From contig NW_003546393.1 of the NCBI RefSeq assembly GCF_000090795.2, positions 86,977-114,427 on the forward strand: a stretch of DNA of 27,451 bases. The letters run 5' to 3'. The notes under the pieces were generated by a model, which ran no database searches, had not been told where the DNA came from, and saw only the letters and a program-made list of their open reading frames with translations. Both the position numbers and the translations under genes were made by a program. This stretch comes from Amphimedon queenslandica (taxonomy: Eukaryota > Porifera > Demospongiae > Haplosclerida > Niphatidae). This document shows positions 27,279 through 27,451 of the stretch, one piece after another (position 1 is the first letter of the stretch; every line of letters begins with the position of its first letter).

Positions 27279-27451
27279 GTTCCTTCGCCCAGTGAATAAA
27301 ATGGATTTGTGAACCACCTAGAGCATTAGTTATGCCACAAACTAGGATCTTTTCACCATATGCTGCTTTTCTTAAACAACACTTAATCCATTGACACATT
27401 AGCTCTTTGGAAGGTACAGTTAGCTTTAAAGGATTCAGATCATCTTCTGTA
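27279..27451 (-). pseudogene. element B transposase, C-terminal region (first half, cut by the window edge)
   Basis: The minus strand from 27451 is open and reads TEDDLNPLKLTVPSKELMCQ, then WIKCCLRKAAYG and ILVCGITNALGGS, ending QIHFIHWAKE at the TA target. W-(6-8)-I-x(2)-(S)F-x-x-CGI-x-NALDGSED is the usual C-terminal segment of pogo/Tigger-like transposases with a DDE core upstream, here with slight decay (GGSQ for DGSE). The catalytic part lies to the right of the window. It is distinct from the transposase of element A, whose C-terminus reads FYKAGI at the equivalent place, so A and B are different subfamilies. Confidence 0.6.

Larger units (their letters stand above)
24011..27451. mobile_element. 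element B: pogo-like DNA transposon with HIRAN-like gene, runs off the window
   Basis: The left end is TA (24009-24010) then CCGTAAAATTTGCCAC, the same CCGTA...AATTT style as element A and the MITE at 4092. A plus-strand HIRAN-like relic lies just inside it. Next comes the C-terminus of a minus-strand pogo-like transposase, whose reading continues on the far side of the nested element A and off the right edge of the window. The right end is therefore not visible. Subterminal words between end and gene (GGTCAAGTAA, TAATTAATTA, GGCACATGTAGGCA) resemble those in element A at the same place, supporting kinship. The left boundary rests on one end only. Confidence 0.55.

Overview
The window is AT-rich, intron-bearing animal DNA. 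Its gene relics most resemble sequences I know from sponge and cnidarian genomes: CLU-type exons with GT-AG introns, pogo-like and hAT transposase relics, HIRAN-like and Ulp1/C48-like domains, and abundant ACATGTAC-type words. A demosponge is my best guess, but that rests on recollection and not on a search. There is no bacterial-style operon, no rRNA or tRNA that I can see, and no clearly intact host gene. Most of the window is a mosaic of decayed mobile elements.

Layout. 1-840 is a minisatellite of about 30 monomers of 26-29 bp. 1041-1336 is a Harbinger-like MITE (TAA duplication). 2419-2529 is a candidate minus-strand exon. 2872-3956 is a 1.1-kb foldback element with 19-bp perfect ends and two internal tandem arrays. 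4092-4484 is a MITE whose ends resemble those of the pogo-like elements at the right of the window. 5071-5195 is a palindrome. 6074-6850 is a BED/hAT N-terminal relic split by a MITE with perfect 24-bp inverted ends (6202-6600). 7407-7460 is a solitary piggyBac-like end. About 8290-12950 is a large decayed element coding for an RNase H-like (DDE-type) transposase-like protein followed by an Ulp1/C48 cysteine protease domain; the catalytic His and the Gln...Asp-Cys-Gly motif are still legible. 13499-13663 is a relic of a different transposase. 13981-14101 and 14629-14800 are inverted-repeat MITEs. 15546-16400 holds two diverged copies of one repeat. 19191-20018 holds a palindrome and an inverted-repeat element enclosing a doubtful recombinase-like fragment. 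20690-21060 is a module repeated three times at about 149-bp spacing.

21505-23766 is a CLU/CLUH-like gene fragment on the plus strand. Its first three exon junctions are in phase, but it carries an in-frame stop and frameshifts, so I call it an unprocessed pseudogene. A ZSWIM/MULE-like relic follows at about 23840-24000.

The most interesting part is 24011-27451, a nest of two TA-flanked inverted-repeat elements. Each pairs a plus-strand HIRAN-like gene with a convergent minus-strand pogo/Tigger-like DDE transposase. Element A (24752-27276) is complete end to end (19/20 matching ends, TA on both sides) and carries a HIRAN plus Ulp1-like relic and a nearly full-length transposase. It sits inside the transposase of element B. 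Removing A plus one TA rejoins B's C-terminal reading frame exactly. Two diverged elements with the same HIRAN/transposase convergent layout suggest that HIRAN-type cargo is a recurring part of this pogo lineage. Both copies here are inactivated by stops and frameshifts.
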